DNA of 64,000 bases from Physcomitrium patens. Its lineage: Eukaryota > Streptophyta > Bryopsida > Funariales > Funariaceae. The DNA lies in NCBI RefSeq assembly GCF_000002425.4, contig NC_037269.1:12177290-12241289 (forward strand). Direction: 5' to 3'. Of this stretch, positions 12,401-23,719 are shown piece by piece. A model generated the notes under the pieces. It did not search any database. It saw only the letters and a program-made list of their open reading frames with translations, and was not told where the DNA came from. Every line of letters begins with the position of its first letter. The first letter of the stretch is position 1. Position numbers and translations under genes: made by a program.

Positions 12401-12892
12401 CCATATCCATGGTTTGTTATACAATTCTAATTGCACCCCACAAACACAACAAGTAAGTGAACTGGGCTATGTTAATTCACAAATTTGTGTCCATCTTTTT
12501 GTGAGAAGAGGTGTCAAAAGAGTAAAATGGATTTAAGGAAATTTTATTTAATTTACAAATAAGTCAATAATAACATGTGTAAAATAATTGAATATTGTAG
12601 AATTAATTCTCCAAATTATACGTACAGACAGACAGAAAGCCAGACAGCCAGACATGGATACATATACAGCAAACTAAACACCCATTGTCAAAGCTGTACA
12701 TTGATTTGTTTTTTTTAATCCTTAATTTTAAGAAAGTTCAAAATGTCAAAAGGTCAATATTCGAGGAGAAGGTTCATTAAATCAGGCCATGTGTATGTTC
12801 CAAAGAAATTTCCTGTAAGTTTATTATATATGTATTTTTAATAATTGCCCTCTGATGTTGATGAGAATATTTTAGATCACTGTACAAGGTTG

Positions 12893-12927
<35 letters not shown>

Positions 12928-13940
12928 AATTTTTTCTTAAATATTTTTAATCTTGATGGATGACTTTCCTTAACTTTATGGAGAAGGGGATTGGAGGGTT
13001 GACTCACAACTATTGAAGGTCTTAAATTTAGAAATTACACAGTTGTAAAAGCAATTTTTTCTTCCACTCTTTTGGTTCAAGTTGAATACAAGAGGATGCT
13101 TTTTGGGGTGTAGTATCTCTGAGGCTGGGATGCTTTTTAACCTTTTAAGCATGGCCAATGACATGGAGCTCCATGTGAGACTTTTGAAGTTCATCCTTTT
13201 GAGAATTGCCCTGAAGTCTTTGCAGTTGACTTTTGTGAAACTATGTGAAAAAATAAGTCTAGAAATGAAGAATAGACTTGATTTTCTCCCACAATAACAT
13301 TTAATTTTTCTTTCATTCATTGAATTTTCTTAGGTATTCATGTTACTTTGTTGAATTCAAATATAGTGTAGAGTTTGTGATTCATTCATACATGTGTGGT
13401 ATACATAACAATAGTAATAATAATAATAATAATAATAATCATACTATCATGTTAAACTTTCTTCTAATTAATAAAATTAAAATAATGATTTATTGTCAAT
13501 TTTTTTTTTTGAAAACTCCATCCAGCTTGATTGTGTATAAATTCCAAACTTTCTGAGTGCATGCATATTATTACCACACCATGATTCCGCTACAACTTTG
13601 ATTATCAAGGTGTCAATTAATCAAGAAAGAGCTGTAGTTGTTGTTTCCAACACCTTTTTTAATACACGAAATCAAATGAAGTAATCTTTATTAGAGTGAA
13701 ATTGGAGAACACAGAAGAAGTAGTACTTGGGGCATGTGAAGGAACCCAGAATAGTCATACAATATTAGTTCTATTCCTTGTGCAAGAGGGTGCTCCAAGT
13801 GCTATGAAGGGATATGAATTGACATCAAGGTAAGGCTCTAAATCACCAAATGGGTTAAGCCAGAATATAGTTGCCAAGCAAACAAAGGGGGTATGAAACC
13901 GCGGTGGAGGTGGGCCCCTATAACCGATAACATCCATAAT
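9408..13940. other. Intergenic AT-rich spacer, no supported gene
   Basis: No frame with convincing coding character. Simple repeats include (TA)n at about 10461-10496 and 12894-12926, a GACAGACA/CCAGACAG cluster near 12625-12655, and (AAT)n at about 13414-13439. A slightly GC-richer part at about 10890-11600 gave no gene model on either strand. A frame pair near 13080-13300 is open on both strands but is not recognised. Confidence 0.5.
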
Positions 13941-13946
13941 AATGCA

Positions 13947-14048
13947 GGGGGGGGGGATTTTGAATGTGCACTTAAGGGGACGCTGAGTGAAAACCTCGTA
14001 CTGCACGCCAGTGGCAACCGACCACCTAAACGAGGGGGGGGGGGGGGG
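13947..14048 (+). repeat. Two long guanine runs (G10 and G15)
   Basis: Uninterrupted G runs at 13947-13956 (10) and 14034-14048 (15), about 0.7 kb upstream of the TPR gene start. Runs of this length can stack into G-quadruplexes. They may also vary in length between individuals or assemblies. Confidence 0.8.
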
Positions 14049-14721
14049 AGGTACCGACCTCTACCGACCTCGCTGCCACTTGGGTGTGGCCGTGGCGAGG
14101 TGGGATCCATGGCTATGGAGCATCAAGTGGACGGAGAGAGAGAATAGACGGAGTGGGGATGGCATCAGCAGTAGGAACGGCATGGTTGATAATGAACATG
14201 CAGTCCGAAACTTGCCATTTACCGGTCTGGTTCTCTTTGTGTTGGGGTGTAGCAATCAAGCAGAGCCAGGGATGGCATAGGATAGTCTAGCATCAAACGC
14301 TGTGCAGGGTGGTGGTGATAAGATCGCGGTTTGGCACAGTTGTGTGTGAGAGCCTTTAACAGCCTTTCTGGTGGTGACACTGACAAATTGTGGGTTGTCT
14401 GTGTGGACTGTAGTTGCACTGGAGTAGAAGAAGCATTTTAGTAGCTTAACCTGCGGGCTTACGTGTTTGGAGTTTTCCCCAGGAAGGAGAGATAGGGTGG
14501 AGTGGAGTGTAGTGGTGCGTGCGATGCTGGTCGGTGAAGGTGGGGTTTAGGGTATTCGAACAGTAGTTGGAAGTGTGCCAAGAGTCTTAGGGACTATATG
14601 CACATTGGGTGGAAATGGTGTCTTGTGGTTTATTGTCGTTGGGGTGAGTGAATTGTTGGGAATGGGGGTGGGAGTTGGGTTATGTGTGTGAATTTTCGTG
14701 TGGGTAGTGGTGGCTTTGGTG
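14049..14721. other. Probable promoter / 5' UTR of the TPR gene
   Basis: GC-moderate sequence leading to the ATG at 14722. Short frames on both strands look incidental. An in-frame GTG lies eight codons before the chosen ATG, but it is not a normal plant start. No TATA box or other site could be assigned with confidence. Confidence 0.35.
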
Positions 14722-17700
14722 ATGGATCGGACTCAAGGAGACAGTGCAAGCACGAGTAGAACTGTTAGCGGAGATGACGTCTTCTCGCAAATCATGGGTG
14801 ATATTGATACAATTGCATCCGTGTTGGACTCGGTCGTGGACGCACCTAAAGAGCGTCTCGCTTTGAAAGAGCAGCTGTCGGGATTCAAAAACCAGATCGG
14901 TGTGCTGGAAACTCATGTGAAGAAGAAGCTCGGCACCAAGAGTGACTCGCGACCCTCCAGCCTTGATGTTAGTCTCACTAGTTTGCAGCGGAATGTGGAC
15001 TTGGTGTCTCGCTCTCTGGGGATCGACCCACTGTGGAATTCTTCTGAAGATAGTCGAAATCGGAAGGTTGTAGCGGACGAGCCCCCTGCTCCGAAGGAAA
15101 GTCCCGTTGTTTCTCTCTACTGCTGGCGTTTTAAGCTCAAAGCTAAGAAGCTGTTACGCGCCCCAGCCGGATGCAAAAACATTCGTGCATTCTCCCTCAG
15201 GTTGGCTACACGAGATCTTCACGGCACTAATCTCGTGAAGTTTCTGTAGTTGGTTTGCTCGAATTGGGGCGGTTTGCTCGAATTATTGTAATGGGGCGGT
15301 TTCTTTAGTCGAGGGGCTGCCGAGTTGCCAGTTCTCGGCATTGTAAGAAGTGGGGGAAAATCAAACTAGTTGTTTATTTTTTTGTTTATTTATCACACAT
15401 GGTTGGTATGAAGGTCGAGGGGCGTCATCAAATTTATGATGAAGGACTATCCGGGCGCGCTTGCTGATCTGAACAAGGCAGATTCTCTGGACCCCAACAA
15501 CAGCTTCATACTGCAGTATGTACTTTCTTCCCTGCACTAAATCAGCATCAAAACCCCAAAGCTTCTTACGTTTCACTGAAATGCTTGGAATGGCGCATAT
15601 TGTTCTCAGACTCTGTGTTGTGGTGGATGAAGGCTGCGTGGAGACGTGAAGTGCTGGATGAATGACTACGAAGGGGCATTAAATGATCTGTCTCGCGCGA
15701 ATCGTCTGAGACCCGACGACACTTTCACCTTGAGGTATTTTGCGATTTTTTGGGTTTATTTTTTCTCTCAGATGTACCACGCGTCCTGTTTTGTATCAAT
15801 GATGTGAACTTTGGGTGCTGCTGCTTTAGCTGACGGCTCTTCTGTGCGGAATTCAGGGCTTTGGGCGCCGCTAAATCGGCTCTTGGAGATCGTCGTGGCG
15901 CTTTGCAAGTTCTGAATGCTGCGAATCGTTTGCAACCGAACGACATGTGGACTTTGAGGTATCACAAAGCACTAACTTACTCTTTAGTACCGGCCCTCTT
16001 CCATGAAAGTTTTACCCTAACGTCCCGTCCTTTGTGTATTTTTCAATTCTCGAATTTGGAAACCACATTTTTCCAGTTAGCGAGAAGATGATCTTCTTTG
16101 GAGGCCATTTTCTACTTTGTTAGCATTGTTAGTACTTGTTACGTTATGTGGTTTCCAAATTATACATTTAGTTTCGAAGAAGGGGTAAGAGTCAGCTATT
16201 GTGGATATGGTGGTGGATCGGGGGATCTTCATGCGGCACGATATCTGCCAATTGCCTCATTTATATTTCCCCGTTTACAATATGTTGTCACCGAAAGCTT
16301 GCAGTTGTTGGGATTTGAGTAGTATACTTGGTTTCATGCACTTTTTCCAAGCTTAGCTTGTACCCCACTGAGACCTGACAATTTTCTGGGTCCCTCCTAA
16401 AGTTTCGATCTACACGCTTCGGTCTGTTTATTGTGGGCCATGCTATTTAAAAGGCTACTCTATGTTGCAAATTGGCTTTGTTATTCTTTATTACAATTGT
16501 GTCAGTTAGATTTTAATGGGGCTTGCGAACCACATTTCAGCAGATAGGATCCAACCCGCTGGATTTTTTGGTTGGGACTTAATCACCATAATGTGTTTTG
16601 TTAACCGCATTGTCTCGTAATTTTTAGTTCTATTATTTTCTAAACTTCAATTAATGTGGTGCACATTGTTTCGAAGCCACAATGCTTTGGATATCACAAT
16701 CGTTAGAAGGAAAGACGCAATGATAAAATCGTTGACCAGTTCAAGTGAACAGTGTCACCTCGATGACTGCAATTGTTTTCTTAGTTGAGCAGTTTTTGAA
16801 GCGGATCTTCTCTCACTCCATCAATTTGCATGAGGACGGTGGCGCGTGTGAGAGGTCCTTTTCTTTTTGTCGTCTTCCCTTTTTTTATTTGACTTTTAAA
16901 ACTGGAACAGGTGGGTCATGAAAATCATAACGATTTGTAATTTCATTTGATGTGTTGCAGACTTCGAGGGCGAGTTAAGCGCTATCTCCATGACTATGCT
17001 GGGGCCTTGGTGGATCTAGATGCTGCAGATCGTATCGAGCCGAACGACCTGGATGTGCTTCGGTATGTACATGTGAGGAGAGAAGCTGCTGATTTGGCAA
17101 CAAATCAAGCAGCTGAAGGCTTACCAAGTGCCTGACTTTGTATAATCAGTTTAATAAGAGTCTTAGAAAAGATATCTGAATCTCCTGTTCAGAATACTGG
17201 TGGTTCTCTTTATTAATTTGTTAGTCATGATTATTGTTCTGCAGTGTTCGGGGCGTAGTGAAATTCAATCTATGTGATTTTGAAGGGGCGCTTATTGACC
17301 TTAACAAGGCTCATCGAATGGAGCCTAAAAGTTCCTCAATCCTCAGGTGCTGAGACTAGTACTTTGAATCTTAAGGTTAAGTTGAGCAGGAAGCATTCCA
17401 GATATCATTTGTGTTAACCTGTTCTACATAGTAGTGGCAGTTATACCTATTTCTGGTGGTCAAATCTTAAGCTACTTAAATTTAGAATTAGTCTATGTAA
17501 TGGATGGCGGGAAATATGTACAACTGCTTTCCTGGTGAGTATACGCTTAATTCAATATTTTGACAATTTTGACAGGTATCGAGCAGATGTGCAGTTACGT
17601 GCTGGTAAACTAGATCAAGCCCTTATTGATGTAAAGAAAGCTATGGAGCTCGATTCAACAAGCGGTTCTTTGTATAGGTCTTCTACCTCTATGACGACGG

Positions 17701-19808
17701 TCCAAGTCCTTAGGATACCTTAATTCCCTGGAAAACTTCTTTGAATAATTTATCGTGTATCAGCTTCTACTCATCCCGTGGAAAGACTAAATTTGAATTC
17801 CTCTGCTAAGCTCCTCTGTCTGATCTTTGCGAATTGAGGCACTGAACGTGATTTCTTGATACTATTGTGACTGCAGGATTAGAGGAGAGGTGAAGTTCCA
17901 AATGAAAGAGTTTCCAGCTGCGCTTGCAGATTTGAACAAAGCTTTAGAAATGCAACCTGATGATGTTTGTGGTTTGAGGTAATTTCTTCTGATATTGCAG
18001 TATTTTTAACAATTGATGGTTTGGTGCTGGTTTTGTCAAGAATCAGTTGGCTTACGTAGGTTACTATCTGTCTTTGAATTTTGTGTCATCTCATAGCTAG
18101 TTCACATTCATAGGCACTATCACACACTTCAATTATTCAATCTTAGTCAGTCAGTTTTAGCACCTCGTACCTAAGGTAAATTTTAAATGTGGTTTGTGCA
18201 GAGCTCGTGGCGAGCTGTTATATGAGATGGGAGATTATGAAGAGGCTTTAACGGATTTGCAAGCAGCAGATCGTGCTATGCGTAACCATGAGAACACTCT
18301 CAAGTACATGCCTAACTTAATATATGGGGTTTTGATTACATTAGCATACATGGATGTTGACAAGTTTAAATCCTTGTCATGCACAGCACTACGACATTTC
18401 TTAATGCTAAACTGGGTGATAACTCTTGTCTCTTTCAGAATTTTGGCGAAAATCAAATATTTGTTGAATGATTACAAGGGAGCCCTCGTGGCTCTCAATA
18501 GAGCCGATAAAGTCGAGCCAAACAACCATGTGACGCTCAGGTATCCAATTTTGTCTTCATTGCACGTTTTGTGTTCAATATTTTCTTTCAGAGTCTGGAT
18601 CAGGTAATCATGTTGGTTGTTGCAGGAGTATTTAAACAATCGTTGGGCTGATTATGTATAGTTTGAAACTTTGTTTGAACAGAGCTCGAGGCAACGTGAA
18701 ACGAAAGCTGGGCAATTACAAAGATGCACTCCGAGATCTCAACAGGGCCAATGAACTCAGCCCGCAAAGCAGTTGGATCCTTGGGTATGTTAAACTAACT
18801 TCATATTCCTTGTTAATCTGTCTAATAGCCATTTCATGATCACATGCTTTTTGTGAGCTGACAAGTTTCTCCGCAAATAGTAGTTGTTGTGTTCCTTTCA
18901 AGTTAAGAGGTCTAGGGTATGGTTTAATGATACTTTGGTGATTTTAAACAAAACTGGTAACACGTGAATCGACAACTTTTGTACTTCGTCCATACGTCCA
19001 AATATATGGGGTTTGTAAACTCATTCGAAAGTCCATTTGCAGAGTAAGAGGTGATGTGAAGCGAAAACTCGGTGACCTTCATGGTGCTCTGGCGGATCTA
19101 AATAGTGCTGATGATCTTGAACCCAATAACAATTTCACTTTGAGGTACGTCTACTTGGATCTACTTAGCTACATTTACAGAAAACTAGGGTGTGTTTATC
19201 AAATGCTTTTTGCTTTTTGCGATTACATCCAAGTTTGTGAATTTGGAAAGGTCTACAGGTTCTTGAAAGATTTAGAGGACTTGGTTTACATGTGTGATAG
19301 ACGTCTGAGTAAAAACGGAGTCTTGTGGGTGTGTTCCTCAGAGTGCGTGGAAAGGTGAAAAAGTTGCTTGGGGACGAGGAAGGTGCCTTGAATGATCTCA
19401 CCTTGGCAGAGTTGATTGAAAATGGCACTAACGTAAGTGATATCTATCCACCTTCAATATGCATGAATGCTTCTATCTGATGTACCAGATGAGCTCTTGT
19501 ATCTGGTCATTGATGCCGTAAGTAATATCGAAAACTACAGCTTGTCAGATGATTGAGGACCCAGTGTTGCTATGTTGCAGATCGATGATGTCGATTTTAA
19601 GCCTCCCAGGCGGAGGACATCACGGAGGCTGCTTGAAACTCTCTCAGAGCGAAATCAACGAAGCACTCAAACTTCAATCAGAGAAATACCATCCGAGTTT
19701 GATTCAAATACAGACACAAGGTCCTCAGTCAAAACCCTGTCATCCGAGTTTGAACCACGTAGCGATGTTAGTAGTGTGGTTGTTGCAGATGCTTTCCGTT
19801 CATCATAA
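14722..19808 (+). CDS. Multi-exon TPR-array protein, one TPR per exon, 639 residues
   Basis: Exons: 14722-15200, 15414-15515, 15633-15734, 15857-15958, 16961-17062, 17245-17346, 17576-17677, 17877-17978, 18202-18303, 18439-18540, 18683-18784, 19043-19144, 19342-19432 and 19581-19808. All introns have GT-AG ends, and the joined frame is open for 640 codons including the TAA. Exon 1 encodes about 160 residues with helical, coiled-coil-like stretches (about 20-75 and 90-112); I do not recognise this domain. Residues 161-534 are eleven 34-residue TPRs, 535-564 a shortened twelfth, and 565-639 a basic then Ser-rich tail. TPRs form helical solenoids that bind partner proteins, so a scaffold role is likely but the partner is unknown. 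No signal peptide or membrane segment is evident. Uncertain points are the weak acceptors (AAG|G) of exons 2 and 3 and the GTTGGC donor of exon 1. Confidence 0.8.
15414..19432 (+). repeat. Array of eleven 102-bp symmetric TPR exons plus one shortened unit
   Basis: Exons 2-12 are each exactly 102 bp, all begin with the last base of a codon and end with two bases of the next, so every one is a phase 2-2 cassette. Each encodes 34 residues with the pattern RGxVKxxLxDYxGALxDL, then NxAxxLEPNxxxTLR. The unit starts at TPR position 6: Gly at unit position 3 equals TPR G8, Ala at 15 equals A20, Ala at 22 equals A27 and Pro at 27 equals P32. Unit 6 (17576-17677) is the most diverged, lacking the RG and the Pro. 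Unit 12 (19342-19432) stops after 30 codons and switches to phase 0. Any internal exon could be skipped or duplicated without breaking the frame. Confidence 0.85.
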
Positions 19809-21250
19809 TCCACCATTTTTATGAGATTGAGTTGTACATAGCGGGTTTAAGATTTAGTTATCAAGATCTATGTAAAGTGTATCTTATTCTGAGATTGTAA
19901 TTTAGACTTAAGGTTGTAGGCGAGCTATCCGGCCTCCTAGTCTCTAAGGGTAAGGTAGTGCTGACGCATCAGGAAAAGGCTATCCAAGTTTTGATTTTAA
20001 CCTCGGGTGGTTCTTTCATATAACAAGAAGCTCGTAAGGATTGTGTGTCCTGGTATGCACTTGTTAAGTGCTTCATTTTGTATCCAGAAGGTGACTGTTG
20101 GTGTTCATATATGGTGTCTGCTCCAATGATATACAAGTGTATGGAAGACGCAGGTGTAAAACAATGTTACGGCTTTAGAATTTATGAATATGCCAGTTGC
20201 CTATCAACATTTTATGAATGACATTTTCTTTGTTTCTCTTAATGACTTTGTTATTTGTTAGCTGATTGATATTTTGGTGCATCTCAAGAAATCTAAAGAA
20301 CACACAAAAAAAATATATGTTTTGTGTTACAAAAAGTTGAGAACTGCAAAAACTTTCTAGCAACGATTACAATTTGTTAGATTTTTTAACACATGGCAAG
20401 GCTTAATAGTTGTGGATGTCTATTAATCTAAATTTGTTTTCTTTGTAATTGTATGTATATATAGCTAGAAATCTGATTACATTGCATTTAAAATTGAAGT
20501 TATGAAAGTGTTTTATAGAAAAAAAATAAAATGTTCAAGTTGTAAATTCACATCTTGGAACAATTGTTAATGCCAAGTTCTTATTCTTAAGCAATTGTAA
20601 TAATAAAGAATTAATCACCGTCTCTTAGAAATTTTTAATAAAAACAAATCAAATTATATTTCATAAAAATTCCTCCGAGTACCATATAGTGTCAGGCAAG
20701 TGCTACCGAAACCAGCCTCAGCTGCTCCCAATTGCGAACATTGTGGTCCTGGATTTGCAGTGTCGAACAGAGCGATATTGACTGTACTGAAACTCTCTCA
20801 TTGGCTTTGTTGGTGAATATTATCGGCAACCAACTGTGCTTACATCAGACTTATTCCTTGTTTTCGCATTTCCCGCTTCATCGCCAGTTCCATGCATTCT
20901 GTCGATTAGATTGTTGTTAGTGGTTTCGAGAATCGGTCGATGTAGGGGCAATATCAGATTTTCAGGGTGGTTTCAGATTCTCTTCGCGGACTGTAAACCT
21001 CTTCGGTGGTGAACCCATCGAGCGAGGGGGCAGCCTTGTTCACAAGGTTTATTGTTTGGACCCAGCAGCCTTGAGTCACAGTTTTCTTCCAGTGGTCGAC
21101 GTCGAGTTAGCGCACACCAAGCTGGTAGTGCGTGATCTTGAATGTCAAAAGTGTCGACAAAAGTAGCACATAATTTAGCGGTAGACTTTGGCCGGCAAGT
21201 TGGGGTTCACAGCGATTAATTCGGGCAGCTGTGGGTATCGAATTAGGTGA
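19809..21250. other. 3' UTR of the TPR gene and spacer
   Basis: The first few hundred bases are likely 3' UTR. The stretch at about 20690-21250 is GC-richer than its AT-rich surroundings but gave no gene model. Confidence 0.4.
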
Positions 21251-21288
21251 TCATTCTAGAAGCAAACGCAGTGCTAAGCTGATGCAGC

Positions 21289-21322
21289 TTTTACTTTGAT
21301 TATATTACAAATCAAAGTAAAA
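21289..21322. other. Perfect 13-bp inverted repeat (hairpin)
   Basis: Arms 21289-21301 and 21310-21322 are exact reverse complements (TTTTACTTTGATT and AATCAAAGTAAAA) with an 8-base loop. It marks the change from GC-moderate to very AT-rich DNA. It could be a small transposon end or a chance palindrome. Confidence 0.5.
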
Positions 21323-23304
21323 AAAGGACACACCAAGAGCTATGCAATACAATTGAATCTCATAAATGTTTTTGCAACTAATACAAAGGAACCAAAAATT
21401 AGTATGTTTGAGCAATTTCATAAAAAAAATAAAAATGAACATAGTGGTATTGGTTAGAAAAATCACAACTTTTTAAAAGAATACATTATTAGATATATTT
21501 ATAACCATGTTTAGAAATTGTAATTGAAAAAAAGAAAAAAACACTGAGACAAAAATTTATAGTTTACAATTAAAATTGTACTTTATGATCAATTATTTTG
21601 TTAAATTGTAACAACTTGCATGTGATTGTAGCTGATGAGAAGTGGCTCTTAATTCCTATACTTGGTAGAAAAACGTACCTTCTAATTCCTTTTATAAGAA
21701 TGATAAAATATTCAACTTGTACTCTATAAATATAAAAAAATAATAAATTCATTTTAAACTGTATATCTTAAGAATTTATTTTTAGTGCCAATAGTTTTAC
21801 TATAATATTTTATAGACTGAATTAATAAGTTTCTTTCAACTACTATAAACTAAAAGGATTTAAAAGAAATTTTTTAATAGATAATAAAAAAAATTACATA
21901 TTAATTTAATTTATTAATTTGTTTTTTCTATTTGTAGCTATGAAAAATATTACCTTGTTGGTAAAAACAATGTTATAAAATAACATTTATTCTATGTATA
22001 AGTAATAAATGTTAAAAAGAAATATCATTATTATTTTTTATCTTTTATAATTTAATACACAAAGTCCAAAACATTAGTCAACATAAAGCTATAGATAACA
22101 ACTAATGATGTATCAAAATTAGAATAATACTAGTATGTTATGATTGGTTTTAGAAAATTTAGAGAAATTTTGGCAAAAAAATTAAGATTGCTTAGAGGAG
22201 CATACAACCATGTTTTAGTACAAAAAGAAAAAAAAAATTTATATAGACTTGTCAAAAGATATTATGTTTGTATATAATATAAAAAGAAGTATTAGAACAT
22301 GAAAAATTAATATTTAAGTGAATACACGTTTTTAAATTTAATAGATACTTAAATAACTACTATCATAAATAAAAGATTTAAAGAATCTTGGTCTATTTTT
22401 TAGACTACAAGAATAAGAATGACAATATAAGATTGATTTAATTTTGCTTTAATGTATACTAGGTGATAAGAAAGTTATGTAGAATCTTTCTAAAGACCAC
22501 AAGATAACCAAGACACATTTTTAAGTTGTAAAATATTTTTATTGTGAATTTTATGTGGCTATAGAAATTCTAATAAAGTTTAAATAAGTTGGATGATGTT
22601 AGCTAGAAATCTTAATTTATATATTATAGGAAGATAGTTGATAAGTATTTTGGGATTTTAATATTTTTTTATGCTTAAAAAATAATACCACTTTTGATAA
22701 TTGTTGGGATTTTAAAATCTATTTTAGAATAAAATAATTAGAACTTGATAAGATTTTGTATCTACTTTTAATAATTTCATCAAATACTAAGAGCTTATTT
22801 TAAGTTTATGGTGCTAAATATGTTTATCTTCCATTATAATTAATTAATTATTTATTTTATAAATAAGGTATTTTAAAAGAAATAAAATTATAAATAATAT
22901 ATTTAATTTTTTTTGATAATTTATGATAATATTAAAAAATAATTATTACAAAGACATGTCATAACAAACTCAATTATGCTTCAAGACAAAAGCTATCACA
23001 AAATATTTAATATGTTTATGATGAAAATAAGTTGTAATTAGACTAAAAGTGTCATTTAGATATTAACATCATTCTTAAAATAAAACCTTATTTTCAAATA
23101 ATTCTTTAATATAAATCTTGTGATTAGTATTAGTTACTAAATATTTTTTATATGTAAATAAATAAAATAAAAATGTTTTATCTAATCTTATTTATAATTC
23201 TTTATTTAATGAAAATCCCAATGAATTTAAATTTACAAAAAATAGTAATAAAAATTTAAGTCAACTTAAAATAGCAGCTATGGTTGATGCTATCATTAAA
23301 CCTT

Positions 23305-23349
<45 letters not shown>

Positions 23350-23682
23350 ATATTTATAATTATTTATTATTTAACTATAGAAACAGAGTTATTTTATTAT
23401 TTTTTTCTTTTATCCTAAAAACTATAATATTTTAAATTTTAAATCAATAAATTTACTTTTAAAAATTCAATGTTTTATTTTTTAAAAAAATCTATTTTTT
23501 TGTCTATTAATCTGTTTTTATCTTGCTCTTTGATGTGAGATAAATTTTATTAAATTTCAAAGATTTACTTTAGTTGATAATTTATTTTAAATTAATTAAT
23601 TAATTAATTAATCAATGGTGGAATTTAACAATTTTTAATGGTCAATTTTTTTAAATCTACAATAATCTTTATACACTTCTTA

Positions 23683-23719
<37 letters not shown>

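Noticed and set aside
14698..14721. GTG start for the TPR gene eight codons upstream
   Set aside because: Plant nuclear genes normally start at ATG, and the ATG at 14722 is in frame.
15201..15249. Reading exon 1 of the TPR gene through to its stop at 15249 as a separate short gene
   Set aside because: The donor at 15201 is phase-matched with all following TPR exons, and the joined frame stays open to 19808.
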